DNA of 64,000 nucleotides, taken from Betaproteobacteria bacterium. Lineage in GTDB: Bacteria > Bdellovibrionota_B > Oligoflexia > Silvanigrellales > Silvanigrellaceae. The position numbers and the translations under genes are program-made. The notes beneath the pieces were generated by a model. That model did no database searches, was not told the DNA's origin, and worked only from the letters and a program-made list of their open reading frames with translations. The stretch covers positions 490,897 to 554,896 of the forward strand of contig VGHE01000001.1 in assembly GCA_016868315.1 (NCBI GenBank), read 5' to 3'. This document shows, one piece after another, positions 15,571 through 24,400 of this stretch. How positions within the stretch are numbered: position 1 is the stretch's first letter; the number at the start of each line of letters is the position of its first letter.

Positions 15571-16895
15571 GTCTTGCGTGGAGCGAATATCTGCGGTCGC
15601 AAATTGAACGTCCGCTGCTCTTGCGCGACGCGTGGTTCGCTGTTGTGAGTGCGCTTTTCTTGCTGCCGTTAAGTTTTGTGTGGTCTGCTTTGGCGGCTGT
15701 GCGTGCAAGGAAGCGAAAGAAGCTCTCTGCACATCATGGCAGTGAACCTTGGGTTATTTCAGTAGGAAACGTGTCGGTCGGGGGCTCTGGTAAAAGTCCG
15801 ATTGTGCGCTCCGTGGCGCGTTTGGCATTAAATTCAGGTTACGATGTTGGGGTTTTTACCCGTGGGGTGGGACGCAATCAGGGCCAGCCTTTTCTCCTTT
15901 GCATCGATTCATCTTCGCAAGACATACCGACTGAAGCTTGGGAGAAGTTGAGCGATGAAACCATGGAACACCTTTTGCAATTGCGTCCGGTGCTCGCTCT
16001 AGGCGCAAAGATTTGGTTTGCTCAAGGGGTGAACCGCTCGCAGCTTCTCAACGACTTGCTGCACGCGCGGAAGGAATTTCAGTTGTATCCTTTCGCGAGC
16101 AAGCAGCGTCCTCTGATGATTTTAGTCGACGATGGCCTGCAGCAAACTGCACTCCCAGTGCACCGTGACGTGGTCGTCTGGGACCCTCATTCGCTCACAT
16201 CTGCTCCGCGTTTTGCTTTGCCCTTTGGCCCCTACAGGTCGGGTTGGCGCTGGGCTCGGCCATGGGGAAAGTCTCTTCCACACGCTGATATTGTTGTTTG
16301 GTCGAGAATGCGTTCTGCCGCTGAGAGATCCGCTTTTGAAGACCAAACAAAAAGAGCAGCCTCGGTTCTTTTCGGTGAGCTGCAGCGGGGTACTCACTCG
16401 GATGCCCTTCGTCAGAAGGCAATGGCACATCCGCAAACGCAATTCAGTGCAGTTGAGAAGACCTGGCTTGCCCGGGTGAGCCTTGCAGAACCTGCTCCCG
16501 GCTTTGGACTTGAGGCGATTGATTTTGAGCAAGTCCCGAGCGAGGTAAGCTTGTTGTGCGGGATCGCCAGGCCAGATCGATTTAAAAAGTCATTCCTTGA
16601 ATTTTGTGCTCAAGAGAGGCTGACGCCGCAAGTGGTTGGGGTGTTTCAGTGTGCTGACCACGGGGAACTCGACCCGAAGGTGCAACGTCTTTTGGACGAG
16701 AACTGTGCCGTGCTCACGACGCTTAAAGATCTTTGTCGATGGTGGAAAACCCCCGAGTTTAAGCAACTCATGAAGAAACAACGATTGTTTGTGTTGAGTC
16801 TTGAAGTCGATCTTATCTCAGCAGCCACCGGGGCGTCTGGGTTAGATGTCGAATGTTTTTTTCCCGGATCAAAAGAACAGGTGAACCATGACTGA
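15567..16895 (+). CDS. lpxK: Tetraacyldisaccharide 4'-kinase LpxK
   Basis: Phosphorylates the 4' position of the lipid A disaccharide, giving lipid IVA. 442 residues, longer than the usual 310-350. A membrane-associated N-terminal helix (about 22-46) precedes the P-loop SVGNVSVGGSGKSP (about 66-79), then VFTRGVGR (usual form LSRGYG), LILVDDGLQQ-like text (MILVDDGLQQ, the DDGxQ motif) and HRDVVVWD. The C-terminal lobe keeps GIARPDRF and DHGELD. Extra length is spread through the middle and C-terminal lobe. The start overlaps msbA (ATGA) and the end overlaps rppH by 8 nt. Confidence 0.92.
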   Translation: MSLAWSEYLRSQIERPLLLRDAWFAVVSALFLLPLSFVWSALAAVRARKRKKLSAHHGSEPWVISVGNVSVGGSGKSPIVRSVARLALNSGYDVGVFTRGVGRNQGQPFLLCIDSSSQDIPTEAWEKLSDETMEHLLQLRPVLALGAKIWFAQGVNRSQLLNDLLHARKEFQLYPFASKQRPLMILVDDGLQQTALPVHRDVVVWDPHSLTSAPRFALPFGPYRSGWRWARPWGKSLPHADIVVWSRMRSAAERSAFEDQTKRAASVLFGELQRGTHSDALRQKAMAHPQTQFSAVEKTWLARVSLAEPAPGFGLEAIDFEQVPSEVSLLCGIARPDRFKKSFLEFCAQERLTPQVVGVFQCADHGELDPKVQRLLDENCAVLTTLKDLCRWWKTPEFKQLMKKQRLFVLSLEVDLISAATGASGLDVECFFPGSKEQVNHD

Positions 16896-17376
16896 ACCTC
16901 TAACGAAGACTGGTCCGTGGCGGGCCAACGTGGCAGCACTGGTGAAAGTCGGTGACAAGTTTTTGCGCTGCGAGAGGAGTCAGCCGCGGGGAGTGTGGCA
17001 GACCGTTCAGGGGGGGATTGAGGAGTCAGATAAGTCCCTGCAGGATGCACTGTGCCGTGAGCTCCACGAAGAGCTGGGAGTAGATGTCGCGCATGTGAAG
17101 ATTGTTGCCCGCTCGCGCAGCTGGAGGCGCTATTCCTTTCCCCCCGAGGTTCTCCGGGCTCATCCGGAACGCAACAACATTGGGCAAGAGCAGATGTGGT
17201 TTCTTGTTGAACTTGGCGACCCGTCCTGCATCGATTTGGAACGCTCCGAAGGCGAATTTTTTCGGGTTGAGCTGGTTGAGCTCAATCAGTTGCTTGCGAA
17301 CATTGTGGCCTGGAAATTGCCCGTTATGAAAGATTTCTGCTATGAGATGGGACTGTTGTCCCCGTTTTCAGGTTGA
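16888..17376 (+). CDS. rppH: RppH-like Nudix hydrolase
   Basis: A 162-residue Nudix protein aligned by eye along its length with RNA pyrophosphohydrolase RppH: YRPNV-like start (WRANVAALV), GVWQTVQGGI, RELHEELGV, SWRRYSFP and IGQEQMWFL. RppH removes pyrophosphate from 5'-triphosphate mRNA ends and triggers decay. The Nudix box has one extra residue between GG and REL compared with E. coli RppH (13 rather than 12), and the first acidic position is Asp or shifted, so activity is likely but not assured. Diadenosine polyphosphate hydrolase is the alternative. It overlaps lpxK by 8 nt. Confidence 0.82.
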   Translation: MTEPLTKTGPWRANVAALVKVGDKFLRCERSQPRGVWQTVQGGIEESDKSLQDALCRELHEELGVDVAHVKIVARSRSWRRYSFPPEVLRAHPERNNIGQEQMWFLVELGDPSCIDLERSEGEFFRVELVELNQLLANIVAWKLPVMKDFCYEMGLLSPFSG

Positions 17377-17387
17377 TTGAGGTCATC

Positions 17388-18716
17388 ATGTCGCAAAACC
17401 AGTCGCCACTAGATCATTCTTCGAACACAGCAGGCCACCAGCCAACCCAGGCTGGTACTGCTCCAGCGGGCTACGCGTATCAGCCGTCCGATGAAATTGA
17501 TTTGGTCGAGCTGCTCGGTTTCTTCTGGAAAATTAAACTTGAAATCGCTCTTGGAGCGGTTCTTGGAATTGCTGCGGGTGCGTTTGTTGCGCTCAAAGTT
17601 CTTCCCGTCAGCTACCACACTCAAATTCCGCTTGTGCTCGACAAAAGCGAACTCGCAGTGGCTGAGCCAAAAAAGCTGGTTGAATCTTTCAACAGTGCTT
17701 TGAATGTTTCTGACAACGCTCGTCTGATTTGGCGTTCTGTGTTCAATCAATCACCCGAATTGGCGCGCACTCTGAAAGAGCTCAATCTCAATGATGAGGC
17801 GCTGGCAGCGCAGCAAGCACTGGCTGATAAACCAGAAAAAGCACCGCTGCGCTTGCGTGAGTCTGCAAGTCCTCGCGACTTTGTTCTGGATGTGCGATTG
17901 CCGGTTCAAGGGCTGACCCAACGTTCGGGCGAACTTTTTGCATCGGCTATTCAAATGGCCTTAAGTGTCAATGCAGCTGCTGCGGCCGATGCCGATAAGG
18001 ATGTTCCTTCCAAGCCAACCAATGCAAACGCACCGAGTGGTACACCTGTTCAGAATCTGCAGCCCGATGAAAGCTCGGTGGTGCGCGACCAGCTTTTGAA
18101 GGCACGACAAGAGCTTTTGAAAATTGAGTATCTGTGCAGTAAACTTGGTCGAAATCTTCCCGAATTTTTTGCGTTCGTCGGCTCTGCCGATGCAGACATG
18201 AAATCACTCCAGGTGAATTTGCCTGCACCTCCTGCAGAGGGTTCCAATACAACACAGAATATGCTGACCAGCGACTTCTACGAACAGATTGGGGTTCAGG
18301 GTCAGTTCGAGCGCATTCAACGCATGACCGCAGTTCTTTTGGCGGAAGGGCGCATGAAGCCTGAAGACGCCAACGACACGGTCACCCGAGCACTGCAGGT
18401 GCGCGATGAAATCTTTCAGTTGATTCCCATGGCGCGCCGCGAAGCCACGCGCATGGCAAGTCTCGGTTTTGGACGTCGTACATCCGTTCGTGGTGAGGTT
18501 CGTGCAGGAAGCACTGTAGCTCTCAATGCTCTTCCTATTTTGGTTCCCGCAAGTGCTTCCGGTTCAACTCTTTCGCTTGAGGCTCCTGTCAGCAAGCGCA
18601 AGATTTCGCTTGTGCTGGGTGCATTTCTAGGCGCGTTCGCGGGATTTGCCGTGGGTGGCTTGCGTGTTTTCCTGAAGAAGAACGGACAACGGTTGCGTGA
18701 GGTCATGGCTCAATGA
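17388..18716 (+). CDS. Wzz-type polysaccharide co-polymerase
   Basis: A 442-residue inner-membrane protein with the Wzz/PCP plan: a polar N-terminal tail, a [16 protein letters not shown] block, TM1 (about 48-72), a large periplasmic helical domain and TM2 (about 405-428) with a Gly-rich stretch ([15 protein letters not shown]). Such proteins set chain length of O-antigen or capsule. The periplasmic domain is long and low in typical motifs, so the exact polymer is unknown. No C-terminal tyrosine kinase is attached. GAGG lies 5 nt before ATG 17388. Its stop overlaps scoA (ATGA). Confidence 0.75.
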   Translation: MSQNQSPLDHSSNTAGHQPTQAGTAPAGYAYQPSDEIDLVELLGFFWKIKLEIALGAVLGIAAGAFVALKVLPVSYHTQIPLVLDKSELAVAEPKKLVESFNSALNVSDNARLIWRSVFNQSPELARTLKELNLNDEALAAQQALADKPEKAPLRLRESASPRDFVLDVRLPVQGLTQRSGELFASAIQMALSVNAAAAADADKDVPSKPTNANAPSGTPVQNLQPDESSVVRDQLLKARQELLKIEYLCSKLGRNLPEFFAFVGSADADMKSLQVNLPAPPAEGSNTTQNMLTSDFYEQIGVQGQFERIQRMTAVLLAEGRMKPEDANDTVTRALQVRDEIFQLIPMARREATRMASLGFGRRTSVRGEVRAGSTVALNALPILVPASASGSTLSLEAPVSKRKISLVLGAFLGAFAGFAVGGLRVFLKKNGQRLREVMAQ

Positions 18717-19426
18717 AGATGCTCAAATACGCAAAACTTATCGACTCGGCGATGGATGCCATTGCTGATATTCAAGATGGCGCCACCCTGATGGTGGGCG
18801 GTTTTGGTTTGTGTGGCATTCCAGAGAATTTGATTGAGGCATTGAGGGTGAAGGGGGTTAAGAACCTCACCTGCATTTCCAACAACGCAGGTGTCGATGA
18901 CTTCGGCCTCGGTAAGCTACTGCAAACCGGCCAAATCAAAAAAATGATTTCAAGCTACGTGGGCGAGAATAAGATTTTCGAACAACAGTTTCTTTCCGGA
19001 AAATTGGAGGTCGAGCTCACTCCACAGGGCAACCTCGCCGAGCGCATCCGTGCAGGTGGAGCTGGTATTCCGGCATTTTACACACCCACAGGTGTGGGAA
19101 CACTGGTTGCTGAAGGCAAGGAAACAAAGATTTTCGATGGGCGCGAATATGTGCTCGAGCGTGCGCTCAAGGCAGACTTCGCTCTTATCAAAGCGTGGCG
19201 CGCTGATCCTCATGGCAACTTGCAGTACAATATGACCGCCATGAACTTTAACCCCATGATGGCGACTGCGGCGAAAGTGACCATTGCTGAAGTCGAGGAA
19301 ATGGTGGGTGAGGGTGAAATGAACCCTCTCGCAATTCACACGCCAGCAGTTTACGTGAAGCGTTTGTTGTTGGGGCGTAACTATGAAAAGCGCATTGAAC
19401 AGCGTACTGTTCAGGCACGTGTTTGA
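18713..19426 (+). CDS. scoA: 3-oxoacid CoA-transferase subunit A
   Basis: A 237-residue alpha subunit of succinyl-CoA:3-oxoacid CoA-transferase type. The family block [19 protein letters not shown] (about 26-44) carries the oxyanion and CoA-binding glycine-rich turn. [29 protein letters not shown] and the [10 protein letters not shown] region follow. The enzyme moves CoA between succinyl-CoA and acetoacetate or related 3-oxoacids. Subunit lengths (237 and 222) fit ScoAB. The start overlaps the wzz stop by 4 nt, an unusual neighbour for this metabolic gene. Confidence 0.92.
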   Translation: MKMLKYAKLIDSAMDAIADIQDGATLMVGGFGLCGIPENLIEALRVKGVKNLTCISNNAGVDDFGLGKLLQTGQIKKMISSYVGENKIFEQQFLSGKLEVELTPQGNLAERIRAGGAGIPAFYTPTGVGTLVAEGKETKIFDGREYVLERALKADFALIKAWRADPHGNLQYNMTAMNFNPMMATAAKVTIAEVEEMVGEGEMNPLAIHTPAVYVKRLLLGRNYEKRIEQRTVQARV

Positions 19427-19444
19427 GCGGAAGAGAGCACTACC

Positions 19445-20113
19445 ATGAGTTTCAAACTTTTGTCCCGAGAACAGCTTGCCAAACGTGCTGCCGCAGAATT
19501 GCGCCCTGGAATGTATGTGAACCTCGGCATTGGTATCCCCACGCTTGTGGCGAACGAAATCACTCCCGAAATGAACATCACCCTGCAATCTGAAAATGGC
19601 ATTCTCGGCATGGGGCCTTTTCCGTTCGCTGGGTTCGAGCGAGCCGATCTCATCAACGCGGGCAAGCAAACCGTGACCTTGTTGCCCGGAGCGTCTGTGT
19701 TTTCCTCGGCCGATTCTTTCGCAATGATTCGCGGCGGGCATATTGATCTCACCGTTTTGGGCGCAATGGAGGTGTCCGAAAAAGGGGATATCGCCAACTG
19801 GATGATTCCCGGAAAAATGGTGAAGGGAATGGGTGGTGCCATGGATCTCGTTGCCGGTTCACCGAATGTGGTGGTGGTCATGCAGCATTGCGCTCCCGAT
19901 GGCAGCCCTAAGGTTTTGAAGAACTGCAAGCTTCCCCTCACTGGTAAAAATTGTGTGAAGAAGATTATTTCGGATCGCGCGGCCATGGTTGTTACGGGCG
20001 AAGGATTGGTTGTTACGGAAATTATCCAAGGTCTGAGTTTCGAAGAGCTGCAGGCCTGTACCGAAGCCCGTTTGTTGAAGTCGCCTGAAGGAATCAAGGT
20101 TCTCAATCCGTGA
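19445..20113 (+). CDS. scoB: 3-oxoacid CoA-transferase subunit B
   Basis: A 222-residue beta subunit partner of scoA, 18 bp downstream. It has VNLGIGIPTLVANEI near the N-terminus and the catalytic glutamate in LQSENGILGMGP, which forms the enzyme-CoA thioester. GGHIDLTVLGAMEV and GMGGAMDLVAGS are also family blocks. GGAAGAGAG precedes the ATG. The last codons overlap the aroA GTG start by 4 nt. Substrate (acetoacetate versus other acids) cannot be settled from sequence. Confidence 0.93.
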   Translation: MSFKLLSREQLAKRAAAELRPGMYVNLGIGIPTLVANEITPEMNITLQSENGILGMGPFPFAGFERADLINAGKQTVTLLPGASVFSSADSFAMIRGGHIDLTVLGAMEVSEKGDIANWMIPGKMVKGMGGAMDLVAGSPNVVVVMQHCAPDGSPKVLKNCKLPLTGKNCVKKIISDRAAMVVTGEGLVVTEIIQGLSFEELQACTEARLLKSPEGIKVLNP

Positions 20114-21495
20114 CGCTTGCTGCTTGCAAGGCGTTATTTGAACCCTCGCTACCTGCGCATTTGGTGCAGAGTCTGCGTGTTACGGGGTGTTCGAGTCGCT
20201 TGTGGCGGTTGAGCGTGCCGGGTTCTAAAAGTGTGACCAACCGCGCCATCGTCCTTGCCGGTCTGGCGGGGCAGCCCATTGAAATAATTTCGCCGCTTCT
20301 TGCCGACGATACCTGGTGGGGCTTCGTTGCCCTCGAAGGGCTGGGTTTCGATTTGGATGTTTCACGGCTACCAGATCGCGTTGTTGTTGGAGCCTGCACT
20401 CGCTCCGATAATAAAAGAGTTGAACTTCATTTAGGGCAGGCTGGTACTCTTGCACGTTTTCTGCCGGCATTGTTGCTCAATTGGAAAACCGTGCAATCGG
20501 GCAGCGCGCTTGAATCGTTCTTTCTCGATGCCAATGCACAACTCAAACGCCGGCCGCTCACACCTTTACTGCAAGCGTTGCGTGGTCTTGGCGCGCAAAT
20601 TGAATCCGATGTATTGCCCCTTGAAATTCGTCCGGCTGTGCTGCAAGGCGAGACAACCATCGACGGTTCGCAGTCGGGGCAGTTTGTCAGCGGCCTGCTG
20701 ATTGCTGCCGCAGGAGCGCGCAGGGCGGTGCGTATTATGCGCACGCAGGGGTTGGTGCAGCCCGATTACGTGCGCATCACTCTGGCCATGCTCGCTGAAT
20801 TCGGGGCGCATGTGGAATACGATTCCGAGCTGCGTGAATTTTCGGTCGCAGCACAGGAATGGAAACCACCTTCTTCCTACACAGTAGAAGCCGATGCCTC
20901 CACGGCGTGTTACTTTATGGCGCTGGCTTGCGCACTTGGTGCTGAGCTGCAAATAGAAAATTTAGGAAGCTCAACCTTACAGCCCGATTTTCAGTTCCTC
21001 GGATTGCTCAAGCAGTTTGGATTTGCGGTTCATTGGAATGCGCACAGCTGCGGTGTTGCTGCTGAGCTTTCAAATACAAATGCAGCTTCAGAGTGTGCGC
21101 TTCACTTCGACATGTCTGCTTGCAGCGACCAGGCCATCACCGCAGGGGTGATGGCGCTGTGCACAGGGCGTGCGCTGCATGTTTCGGGGGTGGCGCACAT
21201 TCGTCATCATGAATCCGATCGCATTGCAGCCTTCTGTGCCAATGCGCGCGCCTTGGGAGTGGCCGTGCAGGAATATCCGGATGGATTTCTGGTTCCCGCT
21301 GGAACCCGCGCGTTCGAACTCGCAGGCGCGTGGCGTACACACAGCGATCACCGCTTTGCACTTGCAGGCATTGTGCTAGCAGCATGTGCACCGCAGGTGA
21401 GTGTGTTAGATGCGGGCTGTATGAAAAAAACAGCGCCGCATTTCGTTGAACAGCTCACTGGGTTGGGTTTTCAATTTGCTCAGGGAATAGTGTAA
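20110..21495 (+). CDS. aroA: EPSP synthase AroA
   Basis: Joins shikimate-3-phosphate and PEP in aromatic amino acid synthesis. 461 residues, at the long end of the family, with a 30-residue N-terminal lead. Motifs: LSVPGSKSVTNRAI, LGQAGTLARFLP (usual NAGT; Asn is Gln here, the adjacent Gly is kept), RPLTPLLQALRGLGA, SGQFVSGLLIAAA, VEADASTACYF, SDQAITAGVMAL with the catalytic Asp, RHHESDRIAAF, HSDHRFALAG and KKTAPHF. All core residues except the noted Asn are present. GTG start overlaps scoB. The 3' end overlaps the convergent giant gene by 16 bp. Confidence 0.93.
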   Translation: MTLAACKALFEPSLPAHLVQSLRVTGCSSRLWRLSVPGSKSVTNRAIVLAGLAGQPIEIISPLLADDTWWGFVALEGLGFDLDVSRLPDRVVVGACTRSDNKRVELHLGQAGTLARFLPALLLNWKTVQSGSALESFFLDANAQLKRRPLTPLLQALRGLGAQIESDVLPLEIRPAVLQGETTIDGSQSGQFVSGLLIAAAGARRAVRIMRTQGLVQPDYVRITLAMLAEFGAHVEYDSELREFSVAAQEWKPPSSYTVEADASTACYFMALACALGAELQIENLGSSTLQPDFQFLGLLKQFGFAVHWNAHSCGVAAELSNTNAASECALHFDMSACSDQAITAGVMALCTGRALHVSGVAHIRHHESDRIAAFCANARALGVAVQEYPDGFLVPAGTRAFELAGAWRTHSDHRFALAGIVLAACAPQVSVLDAGCMKKTAPHFVEQLTGLGFQFAQGIV

Positions 21496-24400
21496 ACGCT
21501 GCACGTCCGTGGGCGGAGGTTGGCGTTGGCGGTCACATTTGCGGTCCAGTTCACCAGGACGGGGACTTTGGAGCAGTATTGAACATCACCACTCGGATCG
21601 CAGTCATCTGCCAGACCATTCCCGCTCGCGGTTACATTGTTGTTGCCTAATTGTCCTTCGAGCCCTTCTCCCCAGCACTTAACTTCACCATCAAAGGTGA
21701 CTGCGCAGGTGTGGCGTCCACCTGCACTCAGTGCAACGACATTTGAGTTTGCAGATCCCAATGTTGAGACTTCTACGGGACTCGAATTGTTTGTCGTTGC
21801 ATTATTTCCAAGCTGTCCGCTTTCGTTGGCTCCCCAGCACAGCACAGCATGATTCGAGCGGAGAGCGCAGGTGTGGTTCCGGCCTGCAGAGAGTGAAACC
21901 ACATTGGAAAGGGTTCCTGCTCCGGCAATTCCTTTGACTTGAACAGGAGTGTGGGTGCTTGTGGTGGTGTTGTCGCCCAGCTGGCCGCTTGCATTCAAGC
22001 CCCAACAGAACACCGCGCCATCGTTACGCAAAGCACATGAATGCTTTTCACCCGCTACAACCTGCGTGAACCAAGTCGTGTTGCTTGTCGTGCCTTGTGA
22101 ACCCGCGGCAACCGCAATTGCAGTGTTGCTTGAAGTGGTCGCAAGAGCAGCGCCAATTTGGCCATTAGAGTTAGAGCCCCAACAGTAGAGCCCAGCTGTG
22201 AAATCAGCATGATATTTGAGCGCAGCACATGTGTGCGACCCACCAACAGCAACCGAACGGACATGAGCCAAAGCTGGGAAGGTGTCTGGAGTGCCAGGAA
22301 CCAATCGAACAACCTGAACAGCGCTGCTGCTGTCTGTTGTCGAATTGTTTCCCAGTTGCCCAGACGCACCTAAGCCCCAGCAGCTCACATTGCCCGCAGC
22401 TGTCACTGCGCATGCGTGAGAACCGTTTTTGCTCGCAGAAATCGCCACAGGATCGGTGAGCCCTTTAACAAGGGTAGCACTTGGAATTTGTGAGGCAGAG
22501 GTCGAGACACCGCCGCGGCCGAGCTGGAAGAAGTCATTGTTACCCCAGCAACTGACACCCTGTGTAGTGCTTCCCAAGAGGCAGGTAAATTCCTTCCCTG
22601 CTGCAATCTGGGTATGCGTAAAACTCGGAATGTTTGTTGTAACAATGGCTGAGGGCATCTTGAAATTGCCGTTTGGATCTCCGAGTCGCCCGCTGCCGCT
22701 GCTTCCCCAACATTTGGTGGTTCCGGTTGCTTCAATCAGGCATGTATGAGCATTGCCCGCAGATATGGATACAAAAGGTGAGGCTGTGCACGTGCGGCAT
22801 CCACTCGTAGTCACGTAGTTCGGTTGTTGACCATCACTGTGCATTTCGAGTGCTGTGGTCGCAGCGCCCTCGGTTCCGCCCTGGCGCACTGCAAGTGCTT
22901 CGAGTGTGCGTGTGATTGTGTAATTTGCGCTGTTAGCAACCGCACTTAAAATCTGCGTGACCGGCGGGTTGAAGCCTGCACCCGCGAGTGTGCCCTGATT
23001 GACAAGAATATTCGCTGTTGCAGAGCCCGTAGAGGTTGTTTTGGTGGGCGGTGAAGGCAGAAGAGGCGTTGTTAAAAGTTGCGCCGTTAGGTCTGTGTTG
23101 AAGGTTGCTGTTCCCGTTGAGCCTGCAATATTTCCAGTACTGGCAACCGCGCCAGGTGCAGACGTCGAGGCTTCCCAATTCAGATTGCTAACGTTCGCAG
23201 ATGCCGTAATATTACTGCTGCTTTCAACAAGGCAGGTGTCGGAAATTGTGGGTGTCGCTGGTGCAACTGCAGTCAGCGTGAAATTCGAAACGACCACGGA
23301 GTGAGTGCTCAATGCGGTGCACGCGTTTGAAGTGTCGCAGGCCTTGAGTCGATAACGGCAGGATCCAAATGCTCCGGAGGTTGCAAAGGCGCCTGTGATG
23401 CTCGTGTCACCGGCCGTTGAAGAGATTGTTGCAGGACAAGAAAATCCCTCCGAAATACTCGCCGCCGTTTCGGCTGATTCAAGAATGTACGTTAAGGTGT
23501 CGTTTTCCACGTCGGTGGCTCCGGTGCAGCCACTCAGAGTCCAGGCACTCCCGTCTGAAATTTTAGTGCGGAAAACGTTTCCAGTATCTAGACCTGTGCA
23601 ACTCACAGTGCCCGTGGGTGCATCATTCTCAGCCGCAATATTCAAGGTCACTGGCTCGGTATCGCTGAGTGCACCTGTGCCTCCGTTTGCATTATCATTG
23701 ATGCTGATATCGAAGCTGGCGTTGCCATTTGAATTCGCAGCAAGGGTCACTGTTGCGGTGCAATTAGCACCGTCCTGTCCAAAGGTAACTCCGGTGATCT
23801 GGGCTGTAGCATTGCTAAATGTTGCTGATGCGCATGCAAGAGCGCCATCTGGGTCGTTTAGCGTAAAGGGAACAACCGGAGCAGGGTTTGGATCCTCTGT
23901 GACGGCAGGCAGGGTACCCAGGGTGATTGTCGGTGCATCGTTTTCACCCGTGATGGTGATTTGGAATGTTCTTGAAGCTGAGAGTTGCGTGGGGTCTGTC
24001 ACGATGAATGTTAGGAGAGTGGAACCTGTGGCATTCAATACCGGAGTGACTCGCACCTCACAGTTTGGAAATGCGCCGGCAAAGGAGATTCCAGTTGTCG
24101 TTGACACTTTGCTTTGGTCGTTTGAGAGAACAAGGATACCTGTGCTGCAGGAAAGCGGGTCGCCATCCGGGTCGCCCAGAACAACAGGAATTGCAACGAG
24201 TTTGTCTTCAGCTGTTGTCTGGTTTGCAATCACACCCATGGTTGGACTGTCGGGCCGCGGGTTCACTTCCAATGTGAAACTTTCCAGATCCTGAGCCAGA
24301 CCATCACTGAGTTGCACAGTGACCAAACTGCTACCGCTTTTGTTCGCAGCCGGAGTGAGTGTCATGAGGCATTTTCCGGGCTGATTGCCTTCGGTGAAAC

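Noticed and set aside
18950..19741. Minus-strand frame of 263 residues opposite scoA and scoB
   Set aside because: It spans two genuine coupled genes and has no domain or ribosome site.
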